Origin: Actinomycetes bacterium
GTDB taxonomy: Bacteria; Actinomycetota; Actinomycetes; Streptosporangiales; Streptosporangiaceae
Direction: 5' to 3'
Length of the DNA stretch: 5,694 bases
NCBI GenBank assembly: GCA_023425615.1
Contig: JAFACJ010001127.1
Location: 1-5,694, forward strand
The notes below the pieces were generated by a model that did not search any database, was not told the origin of the DNA, and saw only the letters and a program-made list of their open reading frames with translations. How positions within the stretch are numbered: position 1 is the stretch's first letter; every line of letters begins with the position of its first letter. Positions 5,235 through 5,694 of this stretch are shown here, in pieces. The position numbers were made by a program, and so were the translations under genes.

Positions 5235-5694
5235 CTACAGCCCCCTCCGGTCGCCCAGGACCTGGTGCGGTCCGGACTGCTGGGGGCCGGGCTGCGGGCG
5301 GTAGGGCGCGGTGGTGACCGACGGGCGGCCCTGCGCCGCCTGCGCCGGACGCTCCAGCACCGGGCGCTGCATGAGCTGGCCGGCCAGCGCCCGCGCCGAG
5401 CGGATGAGCAGCGACTTATCGAGCCTGCCGCCCCACTCGCCGCGCAGCATCTGCGCGCCCTTGGGGTCGTAGGCCAGGCCGCCGAGCACCGTGGCCGGCA
5501 GCTTGGACTGGGCCAGTACCCGCTCGACCTCAGAGAGGGAGCTGCGGTAGCCGCGCGGGTCGGCGACCACCACCACGCCGAGCTGGGCGCGCTGCTGCGG
5601 CAGGTCGGAGGAGAGCTGGGTGATGCGCTCGCGCAGATGCGCGACGTGCTCCAGGGTGGCGTGGGTGACCAGGACGACGAGGTCGGCCTCGCGC
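5235..5694 (-). CDS. tadZ: TadZ/CpaE-like MinD/ParA-family protein, C-terminal part (5' end outside window)
   Basis: Only the last 152 residues are visible. The reading frame is open from the right edge (first whole codon at 5693) to a TAG at 5237-5235, so a start at the internal GTG at 5576 would be an artefact of the cut. The visible part opens with an ADLVVLVTHATLEHV strand-helix segment. A VVVVADPRGYRSSLSEVERVL segment follows (a strand, then a helix), and then LPATVLGGLAYDPKGAQMLRGEW. This matches the C-terminal half of the SIMIBI/ParA-like fold of the proteins that precede TadA in actinomycete tad loci. The last 40 or so residues are a Pro/Gln-rich tail, probably disordered. The Walker A region would lie upstream and cannot be assessed. 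In the family, TadZ/CpaE localises pilus assembly in the cytoplasm at the membrane or pole. The identification rests on fold pattern plus position directly before tadA. The stop codon abuts the tadA start codon with no intervening base. Confidence 0.75.
   Translation of the reverse strand, partial: READLVVLVTHATLEHVAHLRERITQLSSDLPQQRAQLGVVVVADPRGYRSSLSEVERVLAQSKLPATVLGGLAYDPKGAQMLRGEWGGRLDKSLLIRSARALAGQLMQRPVLERPAQAAQGRPSVTTAPYRPQPGPQQSGPHQVLGDRRGL
5241..5248 (-). promoter_or_regulatory. Ribosome binding site of tadA
   Basis: The minus strand reads GGAGGGGG, ending 6 bases before the ATG at 5234. It lies inside the last codons of the upstream tadZ-like gene. This supports the chosen tadA start and indicates coupled translation from the preceding gene. 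Confidence 0.7.

Noticed and set aside
5235..5576. A separate small gene starting at GTG 5576
   Set aside because: The frame continues without a stop to the window edge and the upstream residues (ADLVVLVTHATLEHV) fit the ParA-like fold, so this GTG is internal.
1..5694. A new defence, toxin or mobile system
   Set aside because: Every stretch is accounted for by one continuous pilus-assembly operon. No integrase, transposase, terminal repeats, CRISPR-like array or toxin-antitoxin pair is seen.

Overview
The window is one compact, minus-strand gene cluster from a very GC-rich bacterium (GC roughly 70% by eye, not counted). Its gene order and protein style are those of the tad/flp (type IVb, 'tight adherence') pilus locus of actinomycetes. 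The GTG starts, four-base stop/start overlaps, GC-ending codons and Streptomyces-like ATPase motifs all fit an actinomycete. I would guess the Streptosporangiales or a neighbouring order, but the genus cannot be fixed from this stretch.

Reading in the direction of transcription (high to low coordinates), the layout is: (1) 5694-5235, the C-terminal end of a MinD/ParA-like TadZ/CpaE-type protein, cut by the window edge; (2) 5234-3930, the TadA/CpaF secretion ATPase; (3) 3933-3010, the TadB-type membrane platform protein; (4) 3013-2024, the TadC-type platform protein; (5) 2014-1811, a small Flp pilin with a class III (type IV prepilin) leader; (6) 1806-1378, a TadE-type pseudopilin; (7) 1381-923, a second, cysteine-containing TadE-like pseudopilin; (8) 926-504, a short TadG-like protein with a related N-terminus; (9) 495-1, the N-terminal membrane domain of a larger protein cut by the left edge, probably the LysM/BTAD-type regulator-like protein found beside actinomycete tad loci.

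The genes are packed with no gap over 9 bases, and four junctions overlap by 4 bases (GTGA or ATGA). One polycistronic mRNA with translational coupling is therefore likely. The operon promoter must lie upstream of 5694, outside the window. The pilin gene has its own strong ribosome binding site, as expected for the most abundant subunit. Functionally, TadZ would place the machine, TadA would power it, TadB and TadC would form the inner-membrane platform, Flp would form the fibre, and the TadE/TadG-like proteins would be minor, initiating or tip subunits. No prepilin peptidase gene is visible here, although three products carry its cleavage motif. No RNA gene, mobile element, CRISPR array or terminator was recognised. 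I see no new system. The most notable points are the previously uncalled gene at the left edge and the stepwise loss of the pilin signature (E5-W6, E5-L6, then F5) along the small genes.
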